From assembly GCF_033547075.1 (NCBI RefSeq), contig NZ_CP137891.1, positions 1,488,001 to 1,552,000 of the forward strand: a DNA stretch of 64,000 nt, in the 5' to 3' direction. Source of the DNA: Flavobacterium ardleyense. Lineage in GTDB: Bacteria > Bacteroidota > Bacteroidia > Flavobacteriales > Flavobacteriaceae. The translations under genes were made by a program, and so were the position numbers. The notes below the pieces were generated by a model. It did not search any database, was not told the DNA's origin, and saw only the letters and a program-made list of their open reading frames with translations. Each line of letters opens with the position of its first letter. Within the stretch, counting starts at the first letter, position 1. This document shows positions 45,384 through 53,810 of the stretch, piece by piece.

Positions 45384-46988
45384 TTATTTTTTCTGAACTC
45401 TTTTTAAATCAAGCATATTCAGAGGATTTATTCCCAAGCCTACGACATTTTTTCTGGTAAATCTAGCTGCTTTATCATAGAAAAGCGGAATGATTGGAGC
45501 TTCCTCAATCATTATTTTGTCCATCTTTTCGTAAAGTGCAATTCGTTTTTTATCATCCGTTTCGGTAAAAGATGATTCGTAAAGTCGATCGTATTCTGCG
45601 TTTTTAAAATGAGTTGTATTAGGACCGTTAGGAGCAAAATTCTTGCTGTAAAATAAGGACAAATAATTTTCGGCATCAGGATAATCTGCAATCCAGCTTG
45701 CGCGAAAGAAGTTCAGTTTTCCCGTGGCAATTGATTGTCGTAGAGTAGAAGGTGGACTCACATCAATCTGAACGTCGATCCCAATTTTCTGCCATTCTCG
45801 CTGCAGAAATTCCGCAATATCTATATAGGAAGCATTGGTGCTTAGCAAAATCGTAGGTTTCTTATCCGAAGTTTCAGCGATATAATCCGCAACCAATTCT
45901 CTAGCTTTTTCGGGGTTGTAATTATAACCCGCAGTAGCCGAATATCCCGGTAATCCCGCAGGAATAATTCCGCCAGTTGCAGGAATTCCCATATTATTCC
46001 GAAGGTATAAAACCATCTTCTCACGATCGAAACCCAAATTCAATGCTTGTCGAATACGTTTGTCTTTGCTTGCCGCCGAACCATTTTCGGTATTAAACGC
46101 CAAATATTCGGTGTTCAAATAAGGACCAGAAACCATTTTGAAATCCTCGGAGTATTTAGGTTGTAAATCTCCAACTTGGGTCAGAATTTCATCTTTGTAA
46201 GATGGATCTAAACCGGAGATAAAATCTAATTTTCCTTGTATAAATTGCAGAAAGCCACTTTGCTTATCCGGTAAAAAAGTGATCGCAACCGCTTCGAGAT
46301 AAGGCAAGGATTTTCCGTTTGCATCTTTTTCGTAATAATCAGGATTCTTCCGAAGCACCAATTTTATATTCTCTTCCCACAATTTAAAATGAAAAGGCCC
46401 AGTCCCAATTGGATGTGCTCTAAAATTATAACGTTTATTTGTTTTAATTTCTAAAGGAACAACCGAAGCGTATTTCATCGCTAATAATCCTAAAAATGCA
46501 GGAAATGGTTTCTGAAGATTTATTTCGAAAATACTATCGTTTTGAGCTTTAAAGTTTTCGACATTTTGCAAAATCCAACTACCTGGCGAAGCATTCGAAG
46601 GATCTTGAAGTCGATCGAAACTGTATTCAAAATCATACGCGTTTGCAGTTCGAGTGCTGTCTTTTCCGAACAATTCGCTTTTATGAAACTTTACATCATT
46701 TCGAATTATAAAAGAATATTTCTTTCCATCTTCAGAAATTTTCCAAGATTTGGCAACATCAGGAATGATATTAAGACTTTCGTCAAGCTGAACCAATCCG
46801 TTGAAAAGTAAGTTACAAGCCCAAATATTTGATTGCACTTTCGAAAATGCTGGATCCAAAGAAGTGATATTCGCACTTTCATTATAGCGAAAAACCAATT
46901 GATCGTTGGTATCGGTGCTTTTTGAATTGCAGGATACAAGCATCAGAAGTGGGAAAAATAAGAGAGGAAGATATTTGGAAAGGCGCAT
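45384..46988 (-). CDS. Peptide/oligopeptide ABC transporter substrate-binding lipoprotein
   Basis: 534 residues. Lipoprotein signal (LLFFPLLMLVSC, then NSKS). SBP family 5: PAFSKVQSNIWACNLLFNGL, DGKKYSFIIRNDVKFHKSE, GTGPFHFKLWEENIKLVLRKN, IRQALNLGFDREKMV, WQKIGIDVQIDVSPPSTL, PIIPLFYDKAARFTRKN. Binds peptides in the periplasm for an ABC importer; the permease and ATPase genes are not adjacent, so it may serve a system elsewhere. Confidence 0.88.
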   Translation of the reverse strand: MRLSKYLPLLFFPLLMLVSCNSKSTDTNDQLVFRYNESANITSLDPAFSKVQSNIWACNLLFNGLVQLDESLNIIPDVAKSWKISEDGKKYSFIIRNDVKFHKSELFGKDSTRTANAYDFEYSFDRLQDPSNASPGSWILQNVENFKAQNDSIFEINLQKPFPAFLGLLAMKYASVVPLEIKTNKRYNFRAHPIGTGPFHFKLWEENIKLVLRKNPDYYEKDANGKSLPYLEAVAITFLPDKQSGFLQFIQGKLDFISGLDPSYKDEILTQVGDLQPKYSEDFKMVSGPYLNTEYLAFNTENGSAASKDKRIRQALNLGFDREKMVLYLRNNMGIPATGGIIPAGLPGYSATAGYNYNPEKARELVADYIAETSDKKPTILLSTNASYIDIAEFLQREWQKIGIDVQIDVSPPSTLRQSIATGKLNFFRASWIADYPDAENYLSLFYSKNFAPNGPNTTHFKNAEYDRLYESSFTETDDKKRIALYEKMDKIMIEEAPIIPLFYDKAARFTRKNVVGLGINPLNMLDLKRVQKK

Positions 46989-47077
46989 TCTGACTATAAA
47001 ATTTAGGTGAGTTTTGAAATAAATTCAAACAAAAACAAATATAATACTATCAGATTTCATTTCTTGATTATTGTCCG

Positions 47078-47085
47078 TAAATTTG
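47078..47085 (+). promoter_or_regulatory. -7 element of mtaB
   Basis: TAAATTTG, about 115 nt upstream of the mtaB ATG at 47200. Confidence 0.45.
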
Positions 47086-47199
47086 CAGGCGTTTAGAAAT
47101 CTGTTCTTTATTAGAATAAGCCTTCAAAAGCTTAGAAATAAATGAACATTGAATGTCGAGGGAGGCAGAAGTAAAATTTCTGTGCAAATAATTACCACT

Positions 47200-48534
47200 A
47201 TGGAAACAAAGAAAAAAGTCGCTTTTTATACTTTAGGTTGCAAACTAAATTTTTCAGAAACATCAACGATTGCTCGTAATTTTAAGGACGAAGGCTTTGA
47301 TCGTGTTGATTTTGAAGACGTTGCCGATATTTATGTTATCAATACTTGTTCAGTTACGGACAATGCTGATAAGCAGTTTAAGCACGTTGTTCGCAAAGCA
47401 TTAAAGTTGAACGAAAAAGCCTTTGTTGCCGCAGTTGGATGTTATGCGCAATTAAAACCTGAAGAACTTGCCGCTGTAGATGGTGTGGATTTGGTTTTGG
47501 GTGCGACTGAGAAATTCAATATCACTCAATATCTAAATGATTTGTCTAAAAATGATTTTGGTGAGGTTCATTCTTGCGAAATTTCGGAGGCAGATTTTTA
47601 TGTAGGAAGTTATTCGATAGGAGATAGGACTCGTGCTTTCTTGAAAGTTCAGGATGGTTGCGATTATAAATGTACCTACTGCACAATTCCACTTGCGAGA
47701 GGAATTTCGAGAAGTGATACCATCGAAAATGTGTTGCAAAACGCAAAAGAAATTTCGCAGAGAAATATTAAAGAAATCGTGCTTACTGGTGTAAATATCG
47801 GTGATTACGGTAAAGGTGAATTTGGAAATAAAAAACACGAACATACTTTTCTAGAACTGGTTCAAGCACTTGACGAAGTAAAAGGAATTGAGCGTTTGAG
47901 AATATCTTCGATAGAACCAAATCTATTGAAAAATGAAACCATCGAATTTGTTTCGAAAAGCCGAACATTTGTTCCGCATTTTCATATTCCGTTGCAATCG
48001 GGAAGTAACGATATTCTAAAAGCGATGAAGCGCCGTTATATGCGCGAGTTGTACACAGAAAGAGTTGCGAAAATCCGCGAAGTAATGCCACACGCTTGTA
48101 TTGGTGTGGACGTAATCGTTGGTTTTCCAGGCGAAACGGACGAGCATTTCCTTGAAACTTACAACTTCCTAAATGAAATGGATATTTCCTATTTACACGT
48201 TTTTACCTATAGTGAACGTGATAATACCGAAGCGGTGGATATTCCAAATCCAGTTGCTAAAAATGTGCGCTCAAAAAGAAGCAAGATGCTACGAGGATTG
48301 TCGGTGAAAAAGAGAAGAGCTTTTTACGAATCTCAATTGGGAACAACTAGAACGGTACTTTTCGAATCAGATAACAAAGAGGGCTATATCCACGGATTTA
48401 CCGAAAACTACGTAAAAGTAAAAACCCCTTGGAATCCAGAATTAGTGAATACGCTACACGAAATTGAACTTACTACAATTGATGAAGATGGTAGTGTGAG
48501 AATGAATTTTGTGGAGAAGGTTGCGGTGGTGTAG
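47200..48534 (+). CDS. mtaB: tRNA t6A37 methylthiotransferase MtaB
   Basis: 444 residues from ATG 47200 (METKKKVAFYTLGCKLNF); the earlier in-frame ATG at 47149 adds a non-conserved tail. Radical-SAM enzyme that converts t6A to ms2t6A at position 37 of ANN-decoding tRNAs. N-terminal methylthiotransferase domain with three cluster-binding cysteines (GCKLNFSE, NTCSVTD, VGCYAQL), radical-SAM CDYKCTYCTIPLARG near residue 160, and C-terminal TRAM domain (VLFESDNKEGYIHGFTENYV). Length and motifs match MtaB, not MiaB. Confidence 0.92.
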   Translation: METKKKVAFYTLGCKLNFSETSTIARNFKDEGFDRVDFEDVADIYVINTCSVTDNADKQFKHVVRKALKLNEKAFVAAVGCYAQLKPEELAAVDGVDLVLGATEKFNITQYLNDLSKNDFGEVHSCEISEADFYVGSYSIGDRTRAFLKVQDGCDYKCTYCTIPLARGISRSDTIENVLQNAKEISQRNIKEIVLTGVNIGDYGKGEFGNKKHEHTFLELVQALDEVKGIERLRISSIEPNLLKNETIEFVSKSRTFVPHFHIPLQSGSNDILKAMKRRYMRELYTERVAKIREVMPHACIGVDVIVGFPGETDEHFLETYNFLNEMDISYLHVFTYSERDNTEAVDIPNPVAKNVRSKRSKMLRGLSVKKRRAFYESQLGTTRTVLFESDNKEGYIHGFTENYVKVKTPWNPELVNTLHEIELTTIDEDGSVRMNFVEKVAVV

Positions 48535-48603
48535 GGGAAGAGAGAGTTGCTTTCAGTAATCAGAACCGATATTTCATTTTTTTGGCTTGCAGCCAAGAAA
48601 TTT

Positions 48604-49224
48604 TTATTTGATTGCAGTGATGGACTTCTCAATTTCAACTTTTAAAGTAGCAATTTCTTTATTGGTATTTTCGCCCAGAATATTTGTTAAATTTTCTAAC
48701 TCCATCTTTCCATTAATATAATAATTTATTAATTCATTTCTTATTTCTTGCATGTCATAAGAGTTGAATAATTGAAAGTTGCATATTTTCAATTTACCAG
48801 AATACAATTTTATTTTTATAAAATTCGCAACTCCGTTTGACCTAATACTATTAAAATTCCCTCTTCCAGGATTGATTATTTTACCGTAATAGTCACCGTT
48901 TGAGATCTCAATACTTTCAATTTTTTCAAGACAAAATACTTCGTTTTCTATTTCAATTGAATTTTTTTCAAAGGTTAGAAACCCATCAATTTCACCTCGC
49001 AAAGGTTCAGTTTTTGGAATTCCCATAAGGCTTAAAACTATTCCGCAAACAAAGGTGATTAGGATTGCTCCGAGCAGAATATTGTTAACCGCACTTTTTT
49101 CTAAAACTCCACTTCCGTTTTTTAATAATAAAATAAGTAAACAAGTAAATATTATTGGATAGATAACTCTATTGTTACTCCAATAAAATTTAGATGATTT
49201 ATTATAAATTGAAAAACGGTTCAT
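48604..49224 (-). CDS. Hypothetical membrane protein
   Basis: 206 residues, no family recognised. Two N-terminal transmembrane segments (VIYPIIFTCLLILLLKNGSG; LLGAILITFVCGIVLSLMGI), then a cytoplasmic beta-rich region of about 110 residues (ENEVFCLEKIESIEISNGDYY). A lone gene without close partners. Confidence 0.65.
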   Translation of the reverse strand: MNRFSIYNKSSKFYWSNNRVIYPIIFTCLLILLLKNGSGVLEKSAVNNILLGAILITFVCGIVLSLMGIPKTEPLRGEIDGFLTFEKNSIEIENEVFCLEKIESIEISNGDYYGKIINPGRGNFNSIRSNGVANFIKIKLYSGKLKICNFQLFNSYDMQEIRNELINYYINGKMELENLTNILGENTNKEIATLKVEIEKSITAIK

Positions 49225-49504
49225 TTAATTAAGATATAGTAGTTCAGCTAAATTTTCTCGCAAAAAACGATTTATGGTTAATGAAGTGAGAATTTCCTTT
49301 AAGCATATATGCCCCAAGGACAAAAATCGCTCTATTTAGGCGAAAACCCGAGCAATTGTGATGATCTGTTTGCATTTATAAGTTTTTCATCCATTCACAT
49401 CTTTGCTTTTTGTTGATATTATTGCTTCTAAAGTGTTTACTAGCTTATTTTTGCGTACAACTCAAATATATACAAATAACCTCCACTTTAACCAACAAAG
49501 AACT
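49225..49504. other. Intergenic region without recognised features
   Basis: About 280 nt of AT-rich sequence between two minus-strand genes. No reading frame, hairpin or terminator stands out; TATTTTTG near 49446 on the plus strand resembles a -7 element but leads into antisense sequence. Confidence 0.4.
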
Positions 49505-49855
49505 CTATTTCCCACCAGGTTTCAAATGAAACCTTATCTTAGTAATCCTAAAAACCGTACTGCTATACTGCTCAATAAATTCATATTTATCTCTACCGAC
49601 TTGGTCAAATTTGACGATGATTCCAGCGGAGAGTTCATAATACATTTTGTCGCCTTCCATCATCAATCTATTGCCGTTTTTGCGATAAGCAGAGCGGATT
49701 AGCACAAATTCAGATAGATTCCAAGTGGTATTGTTGGCATCAAAATCTTCGGTGCGGGCATAAATTCCTTCCACTATTTCTGTTTTGCAGTTGTAGTATT
49801 TGGGAATATTTTCGAAAAATAAAAGGATTGCTTGATTGTCTTCTTCAGAAAGCAT
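49505..49855 (-). CDS. Small hypothetical protein
   Basis: 116 residues, no signal peptide, acidic N-terminus (MLSEEDNQAILLFFENIPKY), mixed alpha/beta. No family recognised. It starts 17 nt downstream of the GNAT gene stop on the same strand, so the two are probably co-transcribed. Confidence 0.55.
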   Translation of the reverse strand: MLSEEDNQAILLFFENIPKYYNCKTEIVEGIYARTEDFDANNTTWNLSEFVLIRSAYRKNGNRLMMEGDKMYYELSAGIIVKFDQVGRDKYEFIEQYSSTVFRITKIRFHLKPGGK

Positions 49856-49872
49856 AAATAAACGGTGGGGTT

Positions 49873-50181
49873 TTAAATTCTAATTCCGGGTGGAAGTAAA
49901 TCTCGGTAAGTTGTATTTTTCTTGAAGAACTTGGCGATTTTCGGAAGTACTGGAACAACTTTGAGTTTGCGTTCGTAGGCAAAGGCCATTATTTCGTCAA
50001 GAAGGGTATTTATAAATTCTTCGTTCTCAAAATTATCGGGAGTGTGAATTTTGGTTAGAAAAATCTTTCTATCTTGAAAGGAATATTCTACCGAAACTAA
50101 TTCATCGTTGTGGTGGGTTTCAAATTGACGTAGAAAAGTATTGTCTTTAATTTCCATAAGAGTACTATCTTTAATTTCCAT
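49873..50181 (-). CDS. Short GNAT-type N-acetyltransferase (YjdJ/acetyltransf_CG-like)
   Basis: About 102 residues if started at ATG 50181, or 94 from ATG 50157; the first ATG of the frame (50241) lies upstream of an AATATTTG-type element (50224-50217, minus strand) and is unlikely. Family features: FETHHNDELVSVEYSFQDRK, IHTPDNFENEEFINTLLDE, then a conserved AFAYERKLKVVPVLPKIAKF. Uses acetyl-CoA to acetylate an unknown substrate. Two start codons are part of a 24-nt tandem duplication (MEIKDSTL, MEIKDNTF). Confidence 0.75.
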   Translation of the reverse strand: MEIKDSTLMEIKDNTFLRQFETHHNDELVSVEYSFQDRKIFLTKIHTPDNFENEEFINTLLDEIMAFAYERKLKVVPVLPKIAKFFKKNTTYRDLLPPGIRI

Positions 50182-50490
50182 ATTGATCAAATTTTGAGCT
50201 GTTAAAGGTGGGTTTGCAAATATTTTTTCCGCTTGAAGCAACTCAATTTAATGATGAAACTATACCGGAAAAATTGTTTTGAGATAAAAAGAAATCTGCA
50301 TTCTGTTTAATTTAGCACTCGCTAAGTTACTGAAATAAAAGCAGTTTTCAAAAGAGGACAAAAATATGTATTCATAATTTCGCAAAAGAGCGGTTCGTTT
50401 CTGTTATAAATTTCGCAAAGGAATCAATCTTTAAGCTTGAATACATTATTTTCGCCTTTAAACGATTTCTAAAATTACGTTTTACTAAAA
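50182..50490. other. Divergent intergenic region
   Basis: Holds the likely promoter for the minus-strand GNAT gene (AATATTTG, 50224-50217) and, near 50450, a weak TATTTTCG before the alpha/beta hydrolase. Nothing else recognised. Confidence 0.4.
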
Positions 50491-51174
50491 ATGAAAAAAA
50501 TCCCTGTATATCTGATGCCAGGTCTAGCGGCAAGTTCTTCTATTTTTGAATATATTGATTTGCCCGCAGATACTTTTGAAATTCATAAACTAGAGTGGCT
50601 TATGCCAAATGAATCTGAATCATTAGACCATTACGCGGCGAGAGTTGCAGATTTGGTAACACTTCCAAACCCTGTTTTGATTGGTGTGTCCTTTGGAGGA
50701 ATTGTCGTGCAGGAAATGGCAAGACATTTGCACGTGAGGAAGACTATTATAATTTCGAGCATAAAAAGTAAGGAGGAATTGCCTTCTATTATGAAATTTG
50801 CAAAAGCTACTAGCAGCTATAAATTGCTACCTATTGCTACTTTCTTAAAAGTGGAAAATACTTTGCGTAAATATCCGTTAGGAAATCATATCAATGGACG
50901 ATTGGAATTGTATGAAAAGTATCTTTCTGTTCGAGATCCCGAGTATTTAAAGTGGAGTATAGATAAAATTATCCATTGGAATAGGGCAGAGGCAGATCCA
51001 AACGTGGTACATATTAATGGAGATGCGGACGAAATTTTTGCTGCAAAGAATATAAAAGAGTATATTAAGGTGGAAGGTGGTACTCATATAATGATTATTA
51101 ACCGTTATAAATGGTTTAATGAGAATTTGCCAAGAATTATTCTCGAGGATACAAATCAAAATATTTTAGAATAA
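50491..51174 (+). CDS. Alpha/beta hydrolase
   Basis: 227 residues, cytoplasmic. Alpha/beta-hydrolase core: N-terminal VYLMPGLAASSSIFEYI, nucleophile elbow GVSFGG near 72, and a C-terminal VHINGDADEIFAAKNIKEYI and GTHIMI supplying the acid and His. Substrate unknown. 21 nt upstream of the lytic transglycosylase gene, probably one transcript. Confidence 0.78.
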   Translation: MKKIPVYLMPGLAASSSIFEYIDLPADTFEIHKLEWLMPNESESLDHYAARVADLVTLPNPVLIGVSFGGIVVQEMARHLHVRKTIIISSIKSKEELPSIMKFAKATSSYKLLPIATFLKVENTLRKYPLGNHINGRLELYEKYLSVRDPEYLKWSIDKIIHWNRAEADPNVVHINGDADEIFAAKNIKEYIKVEGGTHIMIINRYKWFNENLPRIILEDTNQNILE

Positions 51175-51195
51175 ATTTTTAAACGAACAAAAAGT

Positions 51196-52104
51196 ATGAT
51201 AAATAAGGTAAAGCAAGGTATTGCTGCATTGGGACTTATAATGGTAAGTGGATTGTTGATAAATGCTGCTTCGGCAGATAGTCAGGAAGTAAAGAATGTA
51301 GAACCTAAAGTTCGATATTACCCAGAAAAAGTTGATTTTGCAGGTGAAAGAGCGCCTTTAGAAATTGATGATGTACGTGAGCGGTTTGAACGCGAATTAC
51401 TTGTAAATGCAAATCTTGACGCTTCTACTTTGATTATTATCAAAAGAGCGGGTAGAGCTTTTCCGGTAATCGAACCAATTCTTGCAAAATATGGTGTACC
51501 TGACGATTTTAAATATCTAGCAGTTATCGAAAGTGCGTTGGTAAATGCAGTTTCGTCAGCAGGAGCTAGAGGAGTTTGGCAGTTTATGCCTGCAACTGCA
51601 AAAGAAATCGGTCTGGAAGTAAATGATTTTGTTGACGAAAGATACCATTTGGTTAAATCAACCGAAGCTGCTTGTAGATATTTGCTAAAAAGTAAAGAGA
51701 AATTCGGAAATTGGACTTCGGCAGCTGCAGCCTACAACGGTGGAAACTTTGGTGTTACCAGACAATTGGAAAATCAGAAGGTCAATGATTATTATGATGT
51801 TTTATTAACCGAAGAAACTGCGCGATATGTTTTTAGAATTCTTGCTCTGAAAGAAATAATGGAACATCCGCACAAATACGGTTTTGATGTGAATATTTCT
51901 GAATTGTACACCAATCTTCCAGTTAGGAAAGTACAAGTTGATAGTTCAATCACAGATCTTGCTGACTTTGCAAATGCGCAAGGCATCAATTATAAAATAT
52001 TAAAGATTCACAATCCTTGGCTTCGCGATAGGCAATTAATGAATCCTTCTAAGAAAAACTATACTATAGAAATTCCGACAAAAGGATACGAACGAAAAAA
52101 ATAA
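51196..52104 (+). CDS. Lytic transglycosylase (SLT domain)
   Basis: 302 residues. Signal or membrane-anchor segment (about 5-25), SLT domain at about 95-215: KYGVPDDFKYLAVIESALVN with the catalytic Glu in VIES, GARGVWQFMPATAKEIGL, and SAAAAYNGGNFGVTRQLE. Cleaves peptidoglycan glycan strands in the periplasm. No LysM repeats follow the domain. Ends at a bidirectional terminator. Confidence 0.9.
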   Translation: MINKVKQGIAALGLIMVSGLLINAASADSQEVKNVEPKVRYYPEKVDFAGERAPLEIDDVRERFERELLVNANLDASTLIIIKRAGRAFPVIEPILAKYGVPDDFKYLAVIESALVNAVSSAGARGVWQFMPATAKEIGLEVNDFVDERYHLVKSTEAACRYLLKSKEKFGNWTSAAAAYNGGNFGVTRQLENQKVNDYYDVLLTEETARYVFRILALKEIMEHPHKYGFDVNISELYTNLPVRKVQVDSSITDLADFANAQGINYKILKIHNPWLRDRQLMNPSKKNYTIEIPTKGYERKK

Positions 52105-52109
52105 GGCAT

Positions 52110-52148
52110 AAAAAAAGCTGAATTCTTAATTGAATTCAGCTTTTTTTT
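52110..52148. terminator. Bidirectional terminator
   Basis: AAAAAAGCTGAATTC, TTAATT, GAATTCAGCTTTTTT: 15-bp stem between the convergent lytic transglycosylase and TPR genes. Confidence 0.85.
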
Positions 52149-52161
52149 ATTTTAATGAAGA

Positions 52162-52677
52162 TTACATCTTCTTCATTTGATCTTTCATCATCTTTATTTG
52201 ATCTTTCAACATACCTTGTTTATCAAGTTTTTTCGCTTCCTGAAGTAGGTTTGTCGCTTCCAATTTTCTTCTGCGACTCATTGCTACACCGGCCAGATTT
52301 AATTTGGCAACAGCCAAATCCATATCCATACTTAAGCCAAGAGCAATTGCTTTTTTGAAGTATTTTTCGGCCTGCATCATATTATTTTGAGATGCCATAA
52401 TTCCGTGAAGGTAGTTGTAGTATCCTTGTTGCTTCTGTACTAGCGCGGTTTCAGGTTGTTTTATATAGTTTAGCCATTTGGTAGCACCTTCAAAATCCTG
52501 CTTACGAAGTTTTAAAAAAGCCAATAAAATAAACTCATTTTTGAAGTAAAGGAATAGCGGAATTGCAGAAAGTAAAATTAAAAATATACCATTTCCAATA
52601 TTACTATCGATAATTTGCCAGATTCCTAATGCGATAATAACAGCAGCTAGAACGAGTTTTAAATTTCTGTGAAACAT
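52162..52677 (-). CDS. Small membrane protein with TPR-like repeats
   Basis: 171 residues. Two N-terminal transmembrane segments (LVLAAVIIALGIWQIIDSNI; NGIFLILLSAIPLFLYFKNE), then an alpha-helical TPR-like region (YYNYLHGIMASQNNMMQAEK, KYFKKAIALG) and a lysine/methionine-rich tail (KDQIKMMKDQMKKM). Probably a membrane-anchored scaffold; no specific function. Divergent from rpmH with a -7 element TACCTTTG (52704-52697, minus strand). Confidence 0.6.
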   Translation of the reverse strand: MFHRNLKLVLAAVIIALGIWQIIDSNIGNGIFLILLSAIPLFLYFKNEFILLAFLKLRKQDFEGATKWLNYIKQPETALVQKQQGYYNYLHGIMASQNNMMQAEKYFKKAIALGLSMDMDLAVAKLNLAGVAMSRRRKLEATNLLQEAKKLDKQGMLKDQIKMMKDQMKKM

Positions 52678-52696
52678 AGTTGTAAATTTGTTTTTG

Positions 52697-52704
52697 CAAA
52701 GGTA
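52697..52704 (-). promoter_or_regulatory. -7 element of the TPR-like membrane protein gene
   Basis: TACCTTTG on the minus strand, 20 nt before the ATG at 52677. Confidence 0.5.
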
Positions 52705-52737
52705 ACAAAAGGTTTTAAAATATTTTTACAAAAGCAC

Positions 52738-52767
52738 TTGCCAGAAAAAAAAGACTTTGTATATTTG
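52738..52767 (+). promoter_or_regulatory. Promoter of rpmH
   Basis: TTG (52738-52740), 19 nt, TATATTTG (52760-52767), about 53 nt before the ATG. Confidence 0.75.
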
Positions 52768-52820
52768 CACTCGGTTTTAAGCATTAATAATAATTCACAC
52801 ACGAACAAAGATACAAAGCA

Positions 52821-52982
52821 ATGAGCAAAAGAACGTTTCAACCATCGAAAAGAAAAAGAAGAAATAAACACGGATTTATGGACAGAATGGAATCTGCAAA
52901 TGGAAGAAAAGTCCTTGCCCGTCGTAGAGCCAAAGGCAGACACAAACTGACTGTATCTTGTGAGCCAAGACATAAAAAATAA
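52821..52982 (+). CDS. rpmH: Ribosomal protein L34
   Basis: 53 residues, a very short basic ribosomal protein of the large subunit: [20 protein letters not shown] ... [17 protein letters not shown]. This is the standard L34 sequence. Own promoter and terminator. The usual neighbours rnpA and dnaA are not adjacent here. Confidence 0.96.
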   Translation: MSKRTFQPSKRKRRNKHGFMDRMESANGRKVLARRRAKGRHKLTVSCEPRHKK

Positions 52983-53006
52983 TGATTAGATTCTAATCAC
53001 TATCGA

Positions 53007-53037
53007 GCCGTTACTTTTATTAGTAGCGGCTTTTTTT
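53007..53037 (+). terminator. Terminator of rpmH
   Basis: GCCGTTAC, TTTTATTA, GTAGCGGC (one wobble), then seven T. Confidence 0.8.
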
Positions 53038-53048
53038 AAATAAAGAGG

Positions 53049-53056
53049 TAACTTTG
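53049..53056 (+). promoter_or_regulatory. -7 element of the small hypothetical pair
   Basis: TAACTTTG, 27 nt before the ATG at 53084 and overlapping the start codon at 53054, which supports the later start. Confidence 0.5.
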
Positions 53057-53083
53057 TATATATTCTTTAAAAGATTACAAATT

Positions 53084-53260
53084 ATGGAAAATTTAGAAAA
53101 ACTTGAAGCGGCTATAAAACGGACAGATAGGACTAAAGACGATGTGATTAAATATCTTATAGAAAGTCAAAAGCAAATGAAAGCCGAAGGCGAGAAATTT
53201 GCGAGAAGCACTAAGTTCGAAGAAATTCGAAAAAAACTGCAAGATTTAAAAGTAAATTAA
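53084..53260 (+). CDS. Small helical protein paired with the next gene
   Basis: 58 residues from ATG 53084 (MENLEKLEAAIKRTDRTKDD); the upstream ATG at 53054 lies within the promoter. Charged, helical, no signal or membrane segment. Its stop codon shares one base with the ATG of the next gene. Function unknown; it could be a binding partner or antitoxin-like protein for the larger product, but no DNA-binding motif is visible. Confidence 0.6.
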   Translation: MENLEKLEAAIKRTDRTKDDVIKYLIESQKQMKAEGEKFARSTKFEEIRKKLQDLKVN

Positions 53261-53751
53261 TGGCATATCAATTCCTTTATGAAGGCGGTGTTCAAAATAG
53301 TTATTATTTTGAAACAGAATTTGGTCTTATTTACGAAATAAGATTCAAACCAACTCCTTACTTATTTGGGAATGAAATGCAAGATATCAGCGAAAGTGTT
53401 TTTGAATTCGGGATTTTATTACAATTTGATCCAAGTTTAAAAGTGCCCAGAGAAGATAAAGAAATTGGAGCCACAGTAGTGGCTATTTTTATAGATTTTT
53501 ATAATAAAATAGGAAAAGCAATTTCAATTTATATTTGCGATTCTTCAGACGGAAGGGAATTCATTAGAAAAAGAAAATTTGATTCGTGGTTTTCCGAATT
53601 TAACAATGACATATTTCTGAAAATTGACGAAGTTATTTTGGATCATGACAATAGGAAATTTCCAATTTCATTAATTATAGGAAAAGATAATCCATTTCGA
53701 CATCAAATTATCGATGCTTTTATTGCCATTGCGATTAATAATTCGAAATAA
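53260..53751 (+). CDS. DUF6169-like protein
   Basis: 163 residues, cytoplasmic. Pattern FLYEGGVQNSYYFETEFGLI, YEIRFKPTPYLF, FEFGILLQFDPS and CDSSDGREFIRKRKFDSWF resembles DUF6169, a small uncharacterised Bacteroidota family usually encoded after a short partner. The ATG overlaps the stop of that partner by one base (translational coupling). Not an obvious nuclease or other enzyme. Confidence 0.6.
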   Translation: MAYQFLYEGGVQNSYYFETEFGLIYEIRFKPTPYLFGNEMQDISESVFEFGILLQFDPSLKVPREDKEIGATVVAIFIDFYNKIGKAISIYICDSSDGREFIRKRKFDSWFSEFNNDIFLKIDEVILDHDNRKFPISLIIGKDNPFRHQIIDAFIAIAINNSK

Positions 53752-53810
53752 TTATAATTTAAGTTAAGTCAAACCTAGTCTCTAAATACAACACAACAAA
53801 AAACAACACA

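Noticed and set aside
49403..49702. 99-residue plus-strand frame
   Set aside because: Antisense to the better supported minus-strand gene at 49505-49855, with no conserved features.
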